NCBI RefSeq assembly: GCF_003570715.1
Contig: NZ_QXXQ01000022.1
Coordinates: 1-42,584 of the forward strand
DNA length: 42,584 nucleotides
Source: Gemmobacter lutimaris
GTDB lineage: Bacteria; Pseudomonadota; Alphaproteobacteria; Rhodobacterales; Rhodobacteraceae
Reading direction: 5' to 3'
In this document: positions 8,101-16,535 of the stretch, one piece after another
Position numbering within the stretch: position 1 is the first letter of the stretch
How the letters are laid out: each line of letters opens with the position of its first letter
Notes under the pieces: generated by a model
What the model saw: only the letters and a program-made list of their open reading frames with translations
The model's database searches: none
Told to the model about the DNA's origin: nothing
Made by a program: the position numbers and the translations under genes

Positions 8101-9976
8101 AGGCCCGGCGGATCGGATCTGCCAGTAACCGCAGCCCGTTCAGCACCACCAGAACCGTGCCGCCCTCGTGCCCCAGCACTGCCAATGGCAACGGCAGGTC
8201 GAAGAACAACCCGCCCACCACCAGCACCAGCATGGCGCCCAGCGCGAAGATCAGGTTCTGCCGGATGATGCGCGCCGTGCGGCGGGCCAGATGTCGGGCA
8301 GCGGCCAGTTGCCCCATCTCGTTCGACATCAGAGCCACATCGGCGGCCTGCAAGGCGACCTCGCTGCCTGCCGCACCCATTGCAATGCCAACATCTGCGC
8401 GGGCCAGCGCGGCCGCATCGTTCACCCCGTCGCCGACAAAGGCCACGCGCCCCTGCGCCGCCAGATCACCCACCAGCGCCACCTTGTCCGCGGGCAGAAG
8501 ATCGGCGTGGATCTCGGCCTCCTGAAACCCCAGTTCGGCCCCGATGCGGCGGGCGACAGCGTGTCGGTCGCCGGTCATCAACGCAAGGTTCAACCCCTCG
8601 GCCCGCAGCCGTGCCACAGCGGCGCGCGAGCTGTCGCGCGGTCGGTCTGCCACCGTTACCGCGCCGATCACCTGCGCCTCGCGCCCCAGCCAGATCAGCG
8701 TTTCCGCTCCGTCGCTGACACCGCCCAAATGCGGCAGATCGACCCCCATGCGGGCCGCCATCCGGGCGTTTCCGGCCCAGAGCGGGCCATCAGAATGCTG
8801 GCCGGTCACGCCTTCGCTGGGATGCGCACGCACCTCATGCACACCGACGGCGGCGATGCCACGCGTGGCGGCCTCGCGGCGGATCGCATCGGCAATCGGG
8901 TGCTCGGACTGCGCCTCGATCCCGGCGAGCAGGGCCAGAAAGGCGGTTTCGTCGGTCGTGTGCAGACCCGTCACCTCGGCCCGGCCGGTGGTCAGCGTGC
9001 CGGTCTTGTCAAAGGCGAAGGCACGCACCTCGGCCAAAGCTTCGAGGGCGCCACCGCCCTTGAACAGCACCCCGCCACGCGCCGCAGCCGACAAGGCCGA
9101 CAGGATCGCGGCGGGAACCGAGATCACCACCGCACAGGGGCTGGCCGCGACCAGCAGCGTCGCCGCCCGGTAAAGCGCAGTATCGGTATCGGTGCCGACC
9201 GCCAGAAACCCCAGAAAAGCGGCAATCGCCCCCAGCAAGACCGCAATCGTATACCGCTGCCCGAACCAGTCAGAGAACCGCTCCGACGGCGCCTTTTGCG
9301 ATTGGGCTTCAGTCACCAGCGCAACCATGCGGGCCACCGTGCTGTCAGCGGCGGCATGGCTGACCTCCACTTCCAGCACACCGTTCAGGTTCACCGTCGC
9401 CTCGAACACCCGGTCGCCCGGCGCCTTGTGCGCAGGCATCGATTCGCCCGTGATGGTCGAGAGGTCCATCGACGCCTCGCCTTCGAGGATCACACCATCC
9501 ACCGGCACCCGCGCACCGGGCCGCACCACGACCATATCACCGGGCAGCAGGCTGGCCGAAGGCACCTCCACCACTTTATCGCCCTGTCGTTTCAGCGCTG
9601 TATCAGGGCGCAGCGCCATCAACGCCTCGACCGCGCGGCGGGCACGGCCCATCGCCCGCGTTTCCAGCGTTTCGGAAATGGCGAAAAGTGTCAGCAGGAC
9701 GGCACCTTCCAGCGCCGAATCGACTGCGGCGGCGGCAAGCGCGGCAAGCACCATCAACAGGTCAATGTCGAGCCGCCGCTCTTGGAACAGCGCACCGAGT
9801 GCCGAAAGGCCTGTCGGCACACCAGCCGCCAGATAGACAGCGATCAGACCCGCCGGTCCCCACCAGCCGGGCAGCAGGAACGCACTGACCAAGGCCGCCG
9901 CCATGCCGGTCAGGACCAGGGCAGTCAACGGCAGATCCATGTCACCATGGTCGTGGGAGTGGCTGTGTTCGGTCAT
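8099..9976 (-). CDS. P1B-4 type heavy-metal translocating ATPase (CoaT/CtpD/PfeT group)
   Basis: 625 residues. The phosphorylation motif DKTGTLT is at 323-329, the actuator motif TGES near 176-179 and the hinge GDGVNDAAAL near the C-terminal third. The membrane metal site is SPC (279-281) rather than CPC, and the last membrane helix carries HEGGT (about 603-607). These two together mark the P1B-4 class, which exports cobalt, iron(II) or zinc. There is no N-terminal CxxC domain; instead the first eleven residues are histidine-rich (HSHSHDHGD) and may bind metal. I use the ATG at 9974-9976, preceded by AAGGGG eight bases away, rather than a TTG 21 bases upstream. It converges on dnaJ and starts 23 bases downstream of the mtaB stop. 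Confidence 0.87.
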   Translation of the reverse strand: MTEHSHSHDHGDMDLPLTALVLTGMAAALVSAFLLPGWWGPAGLIAVYLAAGVPTGLSALGALFQERRLDIDLLMVLAALAAAAVDSALEGAVLLTLFAISETLETRAMGRARRAVEALMALRPDTALKRQGDKVVEVPSASLLPGDMVVVRPGARVPVDGVILEGEASMDLSTITGESMPAHKAPGDRVFEATVNLNGVLEVEVSHAAADSTVARMVALVTEAQSQKAPSERFSDWFGQRYTIAVLLGAIAAFLGFLAVGTDTDTALYRAATLLVAASPCAVVISVPAAILSALSAAARGGVLFKGGGALEALAEVRAFAFDKTGTLTTGRAEVTGLHTTDETAFLALLAGIEAQSEHPIADAIRREAATRGIAAVGVHEVRAHPSEGVTGQHSDGPLWAGNARMAARMGVDLPHLGGVSDGAETLIWLGREAQVIGAVTVADRPRDSSRAAVARLRAEGLNLALMTGDRHAVARRIGAELGFQEAEIHADLLPADKVALVGDLAAQGRVAFVGDGVNDAAALARADVGIAMGAAGSEVALQAADVALMSNEMGQLAAARHLARRTARIIRQNLIFALGAMLVLVVGGLFFDLPLPLAVLGHEGGTVLVVLNGLRLLADPIRRA

Positions 9977-9999
9977 GGCTGTCCCCTTGCGGGACAAGC

Positions 10000-11253
10000 C
10001 TATGCGAGAAGCTGTTCGCCCGCAAAGCCGGTAATGCGCGCCGTGACGATCTGACCCTCGGGTTGATCGCTTTCGAAGCGGACTTCGGCGAAATGCTCTG
10101 TCCGGCCCATGCGCGGGGTCTCGGTCAGGATGTGACGCATCTCGCCTGCCTGGCTGGCCAGATACCGCGTCAGTGCGGCTTCACCCTCGGCCCGCAGCCG
10201 CGCGGCACGGGCCTTGGTGACCGCACCGTTCACCTGTGGCATACGGGCGGCGGGCGTGCCCTTGCGCGGGCTGAAGGGAAAAACGTGCAGGAAGGTCAAA
10301 CCACAATCCCTGATCAACCGGACCGAGTTTTCGAACATCTGTTCGGTTTCCGTGGGGAAGCCAGCAATGATGTCGGCGCCGAACACGATGTCAGGCCGCA
10401 GACGCCGCGCCTCTTCACAGAAACGGATCGCATCGTCGCGCAAATGTCGGCGTTTCATCCGCTTCAGGATCATGTCATCCCCGGCCTGAAGGCTCAGGTG
10501 CAGATGCGGCATCAGGCGCGGCTCGGTCGCGATGGCCTGCATCAGCATCTCATCCGCCTCGATCGAATCGATGGAGCTGATGCGCAGGCGCGGCAGATCC
10601 GGCACCAGCCGCAGGATGCGCATCACCAGATCGCCAAGCCGCGGCGTCGCGGGCAGGTCTGCCCCCCAGCTCGTCAGATCAACGCCGGTCAGCACGACTT
10701 CCTGAAAACCCTTGTCTACCAGACGCTTGATCTGCTCAACCACGACGCCAGCAGGCACGGACCGCGAATTGCCCCGGCCATAGGGGATGATGCAGAAGGT
10801 GCAGCGATGGTCACAGCCGTTCTGCACCTGAACATAGGCACGATGGCGGCCGAACCCGTCGATGAGATGCCCGGCGGTTTCCCGCACCGACATGATGTCA
10901 TCGACCTGAACCTTCTCGGTCAGACCGATCAGGTCGGGCGCACGCAGGCTTTGCCAGGTGTCGGCCTTCATCTTCTCGGTATTGCCGATGACCTTGGTCA
11001 CCTCGGGCATTCCCGCAAAGGTTTCCGGCTCGGTCTGCGCAGCGCAGCCGGTAACGATGACCGGCGCACCGGGGTTTTCGCGAGCAAGGCGGCGGATTTC
11101 CTGCTTGGCTTTGCGCACCGCCTCTGCCGTAACCGCACAGGTGTTCACAATGACAGCATTATCCACACCCGCCGCTGCGGCGAGTTCCTTCATCGCTTCG
11201 GTCTCATAGGCATTCAGCCGGCAACCGAGTGTCGAAAACACCGGTACCGTCAT
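10000..11253 (-). CDS. mtaB: tRNA t6A37 methylthiotransferase MtaB
   Basis: 417 residues of the MiaB/RimO/MtaB radical-SAM family. The N-terminal UPF0004 domain has its cluster cysteines at C11, C39 and C70 ([22 protein letters not shown]). The radical-SAM cluster is CDHRCTFC with cysteines at 147, 151 and 154, followed by [16 protein letters not shown]-like C-terminal domain follows. The TLGCRLN start and NTCAVT motif place it with MtaB, which converts t6A to ms2t6A at position 37 of tRNAs reading ANN codons; MiaB and RimO differ here. It overlaps dapF by ATGA, a conserved pairing in alphaproteobacteria. TsaD, which helps make the t6A substrate, is also in this window at 31.6 kb. Confidence 0.92.
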   Translation of the reverse strand: MTVPVFSTLGCRLNAYETEAMKELAAAAGVDNAVIVNTCAVTAEAVRKAKQEIRRLARENPGAPVIVTGCAAQTEPETFAGMPEVTKVIGNTEKMKADTWQSLRAPDLIGLTEKVQVDDIMSVRETAGHLIDGFGRHRAYVQVQNGCDHRCTFCIIPYGRGNSRSVPAGVVVEQIKRLVDKGFQEVVLTGVDLTSWGADLPATPRLGDLVMRILRLVPDLPRLRISSIDSIEADEMLMQAIATEPRLMPHLHLSLQAGDDMILKRMKRRHLRDDAIRFCEEARRLRPDIVFGADIIAGFPTETEQMFENSVRLIRDCGLTFLHVFPFSPRKGTPAARMPQVNGAVTKARAARLRAEGEAALTRYLASQAGEMRHILTETPRMGRTEHFAEVRFESDQPEGQIVTARITGFAGEQLLA

Positions 11254-12086
11254 AGCAGGCCCGACAGGAAATCCGGCCGCAGAATGCCGTCAAAGACACG
11301 GGCCACCGGCCCCGCCATCCAGACCCCGTCGTCGCGCCAGTCGATTTCCAGCATGCCGCCATCCACCACGATCTCGACCTTGCGCCCGGTCAGACCACGC
11401 TCCGCCGCAGCCACCGCCGTAGCACAGGCCCCCGAGCCGCAGGCCAGCGTGATCCCCGCGCCGCGTTCCCACACCCGCATGCGCAGCCTGTCGGGCCCCA
11501 GCAGGCTGGCAAATTCGACATTGGTGCGTTCGGGGAACAGCGCATGATGTTCGTAGACGGGGCCTTCGGCAGGCAAATCCACTGCCTCGGCATCCGCGAC
11601 AAAGAAAACGCAATGGGGGTTGCCCATGCCGACCGCCACAGGCGTGCCGGGCAAGGGCAGGTGCGCGGTATCCTGCGGCGCGGCAAGCGGAATCTCCTGC
11701 CAGTCGCGTTGCGGGTGCCCCATGTTCACCGACACACGGCCGTCGGGCAGACGGCGGGCCAGCAACCGGCCGCGCTGAGTCACCAGTTCGACCGCATCAC
11801 GGGCAAGCTGCCCCATCATGTAATCGCTGACACAGCGCGTGGCATTGCCGCAGGCCCCGGCCCGGCTGCCATCGGAATTCCAGAAATCCAGTGCGAAATC
11901 TGCCTCGGCCGAGTCGCGGATTTCAGCAAGCTGGTCAAACCCCACGCCGCGATTGCGGTCCCCCACCGCGCGCGCCAGCGCAGCAGTGACCACCGCCCCG
12001 CGCCCGCGCGAGTCGATCACCACGAAATCATTGCCTGCACCGTGCATCTTCATGAAGGGCAGGCCATGGGGGAAAAGCTCTGTCAT
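11250..12086 (-). CDS. dapF: Diaminopimelate epimerase
   Basis: 278 residues. The two catalytic cysteines are visible: C79 in GACGNATRC and C216 in ACGSGACAT. The N-terminus [15 protein letters not shown] is the family signature. DapF interconverts LL- and meso-diaminopimelate for lysine and peptidoglycan synthesis. A strong ribosome site, TAGGAGG, lies seven bases before the ATG at 12084-12086. It is the first gene of the dapF-mtaB unit and is divergent from tRNA-Lys; its promoter must lie within 12.09-12.18 kb, but I cannot fix the boxes. Confidence 0.95.
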   Translation of the reverse strand: MTELFPHGLPFMKMHGAGNDFVVIDSRGRGAVVTAALARAVGDRNRGVGFDQLAEIRDSAEADFALDFWNSDGSRAGACGNATRCVSDYMMGQLARDAVELVTQRGRLLARRLPDGRVSVNMGHPQRDWQEIPLAAPQDTAHLPLPGTPVAVGMGNPHCVFFVADAEAVDLPAEGPVYEHHALFPERTNVEFASLLGPDRLRMRVWERGAGITLACGSGACATAVAAAERGLTGRKVEIVVDGGMLEIDWRDDGVWMAGPVARVFDGILRPDFLSGLL

Positions 12087-12149
12087 GCCCGCCTCCTACC
12101 CCAGTTCAAAGGATTCTTCCAGAGATGACAATTTTCTGCGGATTGGCCC

Positions 12150-12178
12150 TTGACCGCCTCGGACGAACTCCGTAGTTA
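12150..12178 (+). promoter_or_regulatory. Sigma-70 type promoter of tRNA-Lys
   Basis: TTGACC (12150-12155) and TAGTTA (12173-12178) are spaced by exactly 17 bases, placing transcription start near 12185, about ten bases before the mature tRNA 5' end at 12195. This is a good housekeeping promoter for this GC-rich genome. Confidence 0.7.
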
Positions 12179-12194
12179 GCCGCTCACAGAAGGC

Positions 12195-12270
12195 GGGCCC
12201 GTAGCTCAGTTGGTAGAGCAACTGACTTTTAATCAGTGGGTCACAGGTTCGAATCCTGTCGGGCTCACCA
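12195..12270 (+). tRNA. tRNA-Lys (anticodon TTT)
   Basis: 76 bases including an encoded CCA. The acceptor stem pairs GGGCCCG with CGGGCTC (one G-U pair), the D arm is GCTC...GAGC, the anticodon stem ACTGA/TCAGT encloses the loop CTTTTAA, and the T arm is ACAGG-TTCGAAT-CCTGT. The anticodon TTT reads lysine codons. It is transcribed alone, with its own promoter. Confidence 0.97.
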
Positions 12271-12522
12271 CTGTATCTTCCATTGCAGCATGACATAGAC
12301 GTTACCCTCAGGGGTTCGTGTTGCGCTGCGGAAATTCATCGGAAAATGGCGCAAAACCCCGCCGTGCTGACGCACCGCGAGGTCGCATGAGTTTGTTTTT
12401 GATCTATAATTTGCAGACCGTGCCCCAGGACCATGGTGGAGCCCCCGCCTGACAAATGCGCCCTCCGCCCCTGCGCGTCGGGCCAGCAGTGTGAAGAGCG
12501 CGATTGTTGGTTGCAAACTGGG

Positions 12523-12840
12523 TCAGGTGTGGTTGGGACCATCGTCGCGGCCCCGGCCCCGGCCACCTTTCCGCCCGCCCCTGTCGTCGCCCGGCGCATC
12601 ATCAGCCCCGCGCCCCTTGCCACCCCGGCGACCGCCCTTGTCGTCGCCCAGATCATGCGTTGCACCGTCATCGGCGCCACGTCCCCTGCGAACCTTCAGG
12701 ATCTCGGCCCCGTCCTTCATGGAAAGGGAATGACCAAGCCGCGGCAGATGCGGGGTCGCGCCACCTGCACCGGGGGCAAGCGTGATGACGAAGGCGGTGA
12801 GCAGTGCGGCAGAAAGGCCGGGCTTCAGGATCTTGGACAT
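12523..12840 (-). CDS. Small secreted Arg/Gly/Asp-rich repeat protein
   Basis: 105 residues, with a strong ribosome site GGAGGA eight bases before the ATG at 12838-12840. Residues 1-28 form a signal peptide (MSKILKPGLSAALLTAFVIT, then LAPGAGGA). The mature part is low complexity: from about residue 51 it repeats a unit of the form K/RGRGADD...GDD-K/R-GG-R-R/K-GG, seen as RGRGADD, KGRGADD and RGRGRDD. It should be disordered and rich in paired positive and negative charges. I do not recognise the family; it could bind metal, polysaccharide or nucleic acid outside the membrane. It is divergent from a NarX/NarL-type two-component system with a palindromic operator between them, which suggests it is a target of that system. 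Longer in-frame openings upstream lack the signal peptide. Confidence 0.6.
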   Translation of the reverse strand: MSKILKPGLSAALLTAFVITLAPGAGGATPHLPRLGHSLSMKDGAEILKVRRGRGADDGATHDLGDDKGGRRGGKGRGADDAPGDDRGGRKGGRGRGRDDGPNHT

Positions 12841-12964
12841 ATGAAGTTCCTCCAATGAACGCAGGCATCTTGCCTGGGCAAACCCAGCCTGACATTCCGC
12901 CCTCCCCGCTGGCGACAGCACCCGGACCCCTGCCCCGGCCACTCAGACCTCCGCTGTCCCTGCG

Positions 12965-13003
12965 TCGGACCTCAGGCAGACCCGAGTTCGGACCTTGGTC
13001 CGA
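12965..13003. promoter_or_regulatory. 7-2-7 palindrome and half-site, likely NarL-family operator
   Basis: TCGGACC-TT-GGTCCGA (12988-13003) is a perfect palindrome of two 7-base arms separated by two bases, the arrangement bound by NarL-family dimers. A further copy of the left arm, TCGGACCT, lies at 12965-12972, exactly 23 bases upstream. The site lies between the divergent small secreted protein (start 12840) and the histidine kinase (start 13066). Control by the adjacent response regulator is inference. Confidence 0.5.
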
Positions 13004-13065
13004 TGAGACTTGCAATCCTCCGGTCCCCACCGCCTGATAGATGGCGACAACGAGGATGACCCGAT

Positions 13066-14502
13066 GTGACGACAATGCGCGACGATTTTTCCTCCATGCA
13101 GGGGAACAGCCGGGCGGCATCGCTCCGGACGCGGCTCGTCGGCCTGCCCCTGCATTACCGTTTTGCGCTGGCGGGCAGCCTCGTCACCCTGATCGGCATG
13201 GCCGTTATCGGCTCGATCGTCAGCAGTAGCATCGAAACGGGCGTTGTCCGCAACTCGGCAATTTCAAGCGCGGTCTACATGGAAAGCCTCGTCGCGCCGA
13301 TGTCGCAAGAGCTTGTCCGGTCTGCAACCCTGTCGGCGGAAACCATCGAGCGGATGAACGATCTGTTGACCCGGTCCCCGCTTTCAGAGCGGGTCATCTC
13401 GGTCAAGATCTGGCGCCCCGGCGGGTTGCTTGCCTTCAGCAGCGATGCAGACCTGATCGGACAGCACTTCCCGCCAAGCGAGGAATTGCAGCAAGCCTGG
13501 GACGGGCAGTTGAACGCCTCGTTCGATCAGCTTGAGGGCGCGGAAAGCCTGCGCGAACGCGAAACCGGCGTGCCGCTGCTGGAAGTCTACAATCCCATAC
13601 ATTCCATCGTATCGGGCGAGATCATCGCGGTAGCCGAATTCTACCTTGATGCGACCGAGCTGGAGGCCGATCTGCGCGGCGCCCATGCCCGCGCCTGGGC
13701 CGCGGTCGCCATCGTCACCGGCATGACCTTTCTGGCACTTTTCAGCATCGTGCGCTCGGGCAGCCGGACCATAGAAGACCAGACCCGGCGCCTGAGGCAT
13801 CAGGTGGACGAACTCGCGCGGATCTCGGCCCAGAACGAAGCGCTGCGAACCCGTGTTCAGGGCGCGTCGCAACGGGTAAGCGAGACGAACGAACGCTACA
13901 TGCGGCGGGTCAGTGCGGAATTGCATGATGGCCCGGCACAAGCGCTGGCACTGGCCTCGCTGCGTCTGGATGCGGTGATGCGCCGGGCTGGCGTGGCCCC
14001 CGATGACCCGGAGGCATTGCAGATGCGTGGCTGTCTGGACGAGGCGCTGCGCGACGTGCGCGACCTGTGCAGCGGGCTGACTCTGCCGGAACTTGACAGG
14101 CGTTCGGTGGCGCAGACGCTGGACCTTGCCATTTCGGCACACGAACGGCGATCAGGCGCAACGGTGTATCGGTTGTTCGGGCGCGAAGGCCCTCTGGCGG
14201 TGCCCGCACCGCATCCCTTCCTGATCTGTATCTACCGCTTTGTGCAGGAGGGCTTGATGAATGCCTACCGCCATGCGCCCGACAGCAAGGTGCAGGTCAG
14301 CGCAAGGGCCACCGACGGGCAGATGATCATTCGCGTGACGGATGACGGCCCCGGCTTCGACCCTGCACAGCGCAGCGTCACAGGGCTTGGCCTTGCCGGC
14401 CTGCGGGAAAGAGTGGAAAGCATCGGCGGCAGTTTCGAGATTGAAAGCTGTCCGCAGGGCGGCACCCGCCTTGCAATGACGCTGCCATGGGAGGCCACTT
14501 GA
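13066..14502 (+). CDS. Membrane sensor histidine kinase, NarX/HisKA_3 type
   Basis: 478 residues. One membrane segment lies at about 33-53 and another at 211-229, enclosing a periplasmic sensor of about 155 residues that I cannot assign to a ligand family. The dimerisation/phosphoacceptor region has SAELHDGPAQALALASLRLD with the phosphorylated histidine near residue 287, as in the HisKA_3 group. The ATPase domain shows the N box (FVQEGLMNAYRHAP), DDGPGFD and GLGLAGLRERVESIGG. I start it at GTG 13066-13068, nine bases after GAGGA; ATG 13075 is an alternative. Its stop overlaps the start of the response regulator (TGATG), so the pair is coupled. Confidence 0.85.
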   Translation: MTTMRDDFSSMQGNSRAASLRTRLVGLPLHYRFALAGSLVTLIGMAVIGSIVSSSIETGVVRNSAISSAVYMESLVAPMSQELVRSATLSAETIERMNDLLTRSPLSERVISVKIWRPGGLLAFSSDADLIGQHFPPSEELQQAWDGQLNASFDQLEGAESLRERETGVPLLEVYNPIHSIVSGEIIAVAEFYLDATELEADLRGAHARAWAAVAIVTGMTFLALFSIVRSGSRTIEDQTRRLRHQVDELARISAQNEALRTRVQGASQRVSETNERYMRRVSAELHDGPAQALALASLRLDAVMRRAGVAPDDPEALQMRGCLDEALRDVRDLCSGLTLPELDRRSVAQTLDLAISAHERRSGATVYRLFGREGPLAVPAPHPFLICIYRFVQEGLMNAYRHAPDSKVQVSARATDGQMIIRVTDDGPGFDPAQRSVTGLGLAGLRERVESIGGSFEIESCPQGGTRLAMTLPWEAT

Positions 14503-15146
14503 TGCCGGGCAAGGTGCATATCGTGGTTGCCGACGATCACCCTCTGTTTCGCGGCGGTGTCGTGCTGACGCTTCAGGAGCATGGCGGTTTCGCGGTTGTG
14601 GCACAGGCCGGAACCGCGAAAGACGCCGTTGCCGCCGTCGAGGCACATATGCCCGACATCGTTTTGCTGGACATCTCGATGCCGGGTTCCGGGCTTGCGG
14701 CGGCGGACGAGATTGCAAGGCGTTTTCCTGCGGTCGCCATCGTCATGCTGACCGCCTCGGAGACCGACGAAGACCTGCTGGCGGCGCTGAAGGCCGGGGC
14801 GCGGGGGTATTCGCTGAAAGGTGTTGGGGCGGATGAACTGACTGGCATCCTGCTGGGCGTGGCAGAGGGGGCTTCCTATGTGCCTCCGGCGCTGGCGGGC
14901 CGCGTACTGGCCGCCTTGCAGGACCGCCGCCGGGCAACCGCATCCCCGGAAGTGGAGGATCTGACGGAACGCGAAGCTGCGATCCTTCGTCATGTCGCGC
15001 TGGGGCAAAGCAACAAGGAAATTGCCCGCGCCCTCGACCTTCAGGAAAAGACGATCAAGCATTACATGACGAATATCCTGCAAAAGCTTCAGGTCAGAAA
15101 CCGCGTAGAGGCGGCCCTGAAAGCGCGCGATCTCGGGCTGTCCTGA
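14502..15146 (+). CDS. NarL/FixJ family response regulator
   Basis: 214 residues. The receiver domain has the acidic pair ADDHPLFRGG, phosphoacceptor D57 (PDIVLLDISMP), the conserved threonine region MLTASE and lysine in YSLKG. The C-terminal LuxR-type helix-turn-helix reads LTEREAAILRHVALGQSNKE and then IARALDLQEKTIKHYMTNIL. I use ATG 14502, which overlaps the kinase stop and has GGGAGG eight bases upstream, not the earlier in-frame ATG at 14487. It is the partner of the preceding kinase. The 7-2-7 palindrome in front of the kinase gene is a good candidate for its own binding site, giving autoregulation and control of the divergent secreted protein. Confidence 0.9.
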   Translation: MPGKVHIVVADDHPLFRGGVVLTLQEHGGFAVVAQAGTAKDAVAAVEAHMPDIVLLDISMPGSGLAAADEIARRFPAVAIVMLTASETDEDLLAALKAGARGYSLKGVGADELTGILLGVAEGASYVPPALAGRVLAALQDRRRATASPEVEDLTEREAAILRHVALGQSNKEIARALDLQEKTIKHYMTNILQKLQVRNRVEAALKARDLGLS

Positions 15147-15163
15147 GCGGGGCTCAGATCTGT

Positions 15164-15200
15164 GATGTGTCAGAAATGACCCATCTCTGGCGTCACGCCG
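15164..15200. promoter_or_regulatory. Operator in front of the PgtC-like sensor operon
   Basis: GATGTGTCA (15164-15172) and TGACCCATC (15177-15185) are 9-base arms with one mismatch around a 4-base spacer; the core is GTGTCA-N4-TGACCC. A half-site GCGTCAC begins at 15190, exactly 23 bases after the first core begins (15167). The same pair of elements with the same 23-base offset lies in front of the ABC transporter operon at 19730-19770. I see no sigma-54 -24/-12 element here. Confidence 0.6.
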
Positions 15201-15260
15201 ACAGGTGCTGGACAAGGGAACGCCCTTTCCGTTTCTGATGAGCCGGGGAGGACGATACTT

Positions 15261-16535
15261 ATGGGCAGTTTCTGGCCCGGCAGGGCGCACCGCAAGGCGG
15301 CGCTGGCCGTTTGCATATACGGCTTGGGCCTGCTTGTGGGGATCACACCCGCGCGGGCCGAGGTGCTGCGCATCCTGACCTCGATGCCGCCCGCGATGAC
15401 CGATCCCTATGTCGCCCGTATCAAGGCACAGATCCCGGAACTGGATGTTCTGGTGCTGAACAAGAACACCGTTTCGGCGGTGGAGGAACTGCTGCGCGGA
15501 AATGATCGCGCCTTCGACATCTTCTGGGCTTCCGCCCCCGAGTCGTTCGAGTTGCTGGCGCGGCGCGGACGGTTCGCACATGAGTCCGGCTGCACCGCAA
15601 TCCCGGCCGAAGGCTATGGCCCCTTCGCGCTGTCTTCGATCGGCTGGACCTTGCGCCGTGACGGACCGCGCGCGCCGCAGGACTGGGACGACCTTCTGGC
15701 GCCCCAATGGCGCGGCCAGATCGGCATGGCGCCGCCCTCGCGTTCCGGCACTGCGCATATGACGGTGGAACGCTTTCTTCAGGTGCGGGGCTGGAACGAT
15801 GGCTGGCGATACTTCCTCGCCCTGACCGAAAACCTTGCCACCATCACCTCGCGCAGCTTCGGGGTGACCGACGGCATCCGCAGCGGGCGGTTCGACATCG
15901 GGTTGACCATCGACTTTCTTGCCGGAACGGCGGAACCGGAACTGCAATTCCACTATGGCACGCCCGCCATCCTGTTCCCGGCGCAGATCGGGTTGCTGGC
16001 GGGTGCAGGCAATCCGCTAGGTGGCTGCGCCTTCATAGCCGCCGTCACCGATGACGCGGGGCAACGCCTGTTGCTGCAACCCGGCATCGGCCGTATCCCG
16101 ATTTCCCCCCGCGTGCGCGAAGCGGCGGGCGACCTGATACCACCGGAAATCCGGGCCGCCGTCCGCTCGCAATGGCTGCGCTATAATGCCGGGCTGGCCT
16201 CGGAACGCTATTGGGCGGTAAACGTGATCTTCGATCTGGCGATCACCGACCGGCTTGACCGGCGCCGCGCCCTCTGGACACGCCTGCACGCCCTGGAAAG
16301 CCGCGCGCCTGCGGCCGAAACAGCCGCTATCCGAAGGGCGATGCAGTCGATTCCGATTTCGGAACTTGAGGTGCGCACCGCGGGCGACACCAGTTTCGCC
16401 AATCGCGTGATGGAACTGACAGACCTGCCGACACCCCAGCGCGATCTGGTCCGCGCATGGCAGGCCCGGATCGACCGGCAACTGGCCGAGATTGAGCTCG
16501 CGCTGTCCGGTCTTGAACAGCGGGGCCGCCCATGA
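15261..16535 (+). CDS. Periplasmic binding protein of a sensory cassette (PgtC-like)
   Basis: 424 residues. A signal peptide ends after ARA at residue 33. The mature protein is a family 1 extracellular solute-binding fold: ILTSMPPAMTDPY, FDIFWASAPESFELL, PPSRSGTAHMTVE and SRSFGVTDGIRSGRFDIGL. The FWASAP, SRSGT and RSFGV-DG motifs recur in the transporter binding protein at 19871, so the two are paralogues, probably with the same ligand class. A C-terminal extension of about 130 residues is helical. In Salmonella, PgtC works with PgtB and PgtA to sense phosphoglycerate; here too the gene is coupled (ATGA) to a kinase gene and then a regulator. GGGGAGGA precedes the ATG. I infer that it presents ligand to the kinase rather than to a permease. 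Confidence 0.75.
   Translation: MGSFWPGRAHRKAALAVCIYGLGLLVGITPARAEVLRILTSMPPAMTDPYVARIKAQIPELDVLVLNKNTVSAVEELLRGNDRAFDIFWASAPESFELLARRGRFAHESGCTAIPAEGYGPFALSSIGWTLRRDGPRAPQDWDDLLAPQWRGQIGMAPPSRSGTAHMTVERFLQVRGWNDGWRYFLALTENLATITSRSFGVTDGIRSGRFDIGLTIDFLAGTAEPELQFHYGTPAILFPAQIGLLAGAGNPLGGCAFIAAVTDDAGQRLLLQPGIGRIPISPRVREAAGDLIPPEIRAAVRSQWLRYNAGLASERYWAVNVIFDLAITDRLDRRRALWTRLHALESRAPAAETAAIRRAMQSIPISELEVRTAGDTSFANRVMELTDLPTPQRDLVRAWQARIDRQLAEIELALSGLEQRGRP

Noticed and set aside
8168-10054. 628-residue plus-strand frame opposite the metal ATPase
   Set aside because: Histidine/arginine/glutamine-rich composition typical of a GC-rich antisense shadow; the minus frame has all P-type ATPase motifs.
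12195-12270. tRNA-Lys as the attachment site of an integrated element
   Set aside because: No direct repeat of its 3' end, no integrase and no phage-like genes follow.
12405-12410. Consensus TATAAT on the plus strand, possible antisense RNA to the small secreted gene
   Set aside because: The -35 position (GTCGCA) matches only three of six bases and there is no other support.
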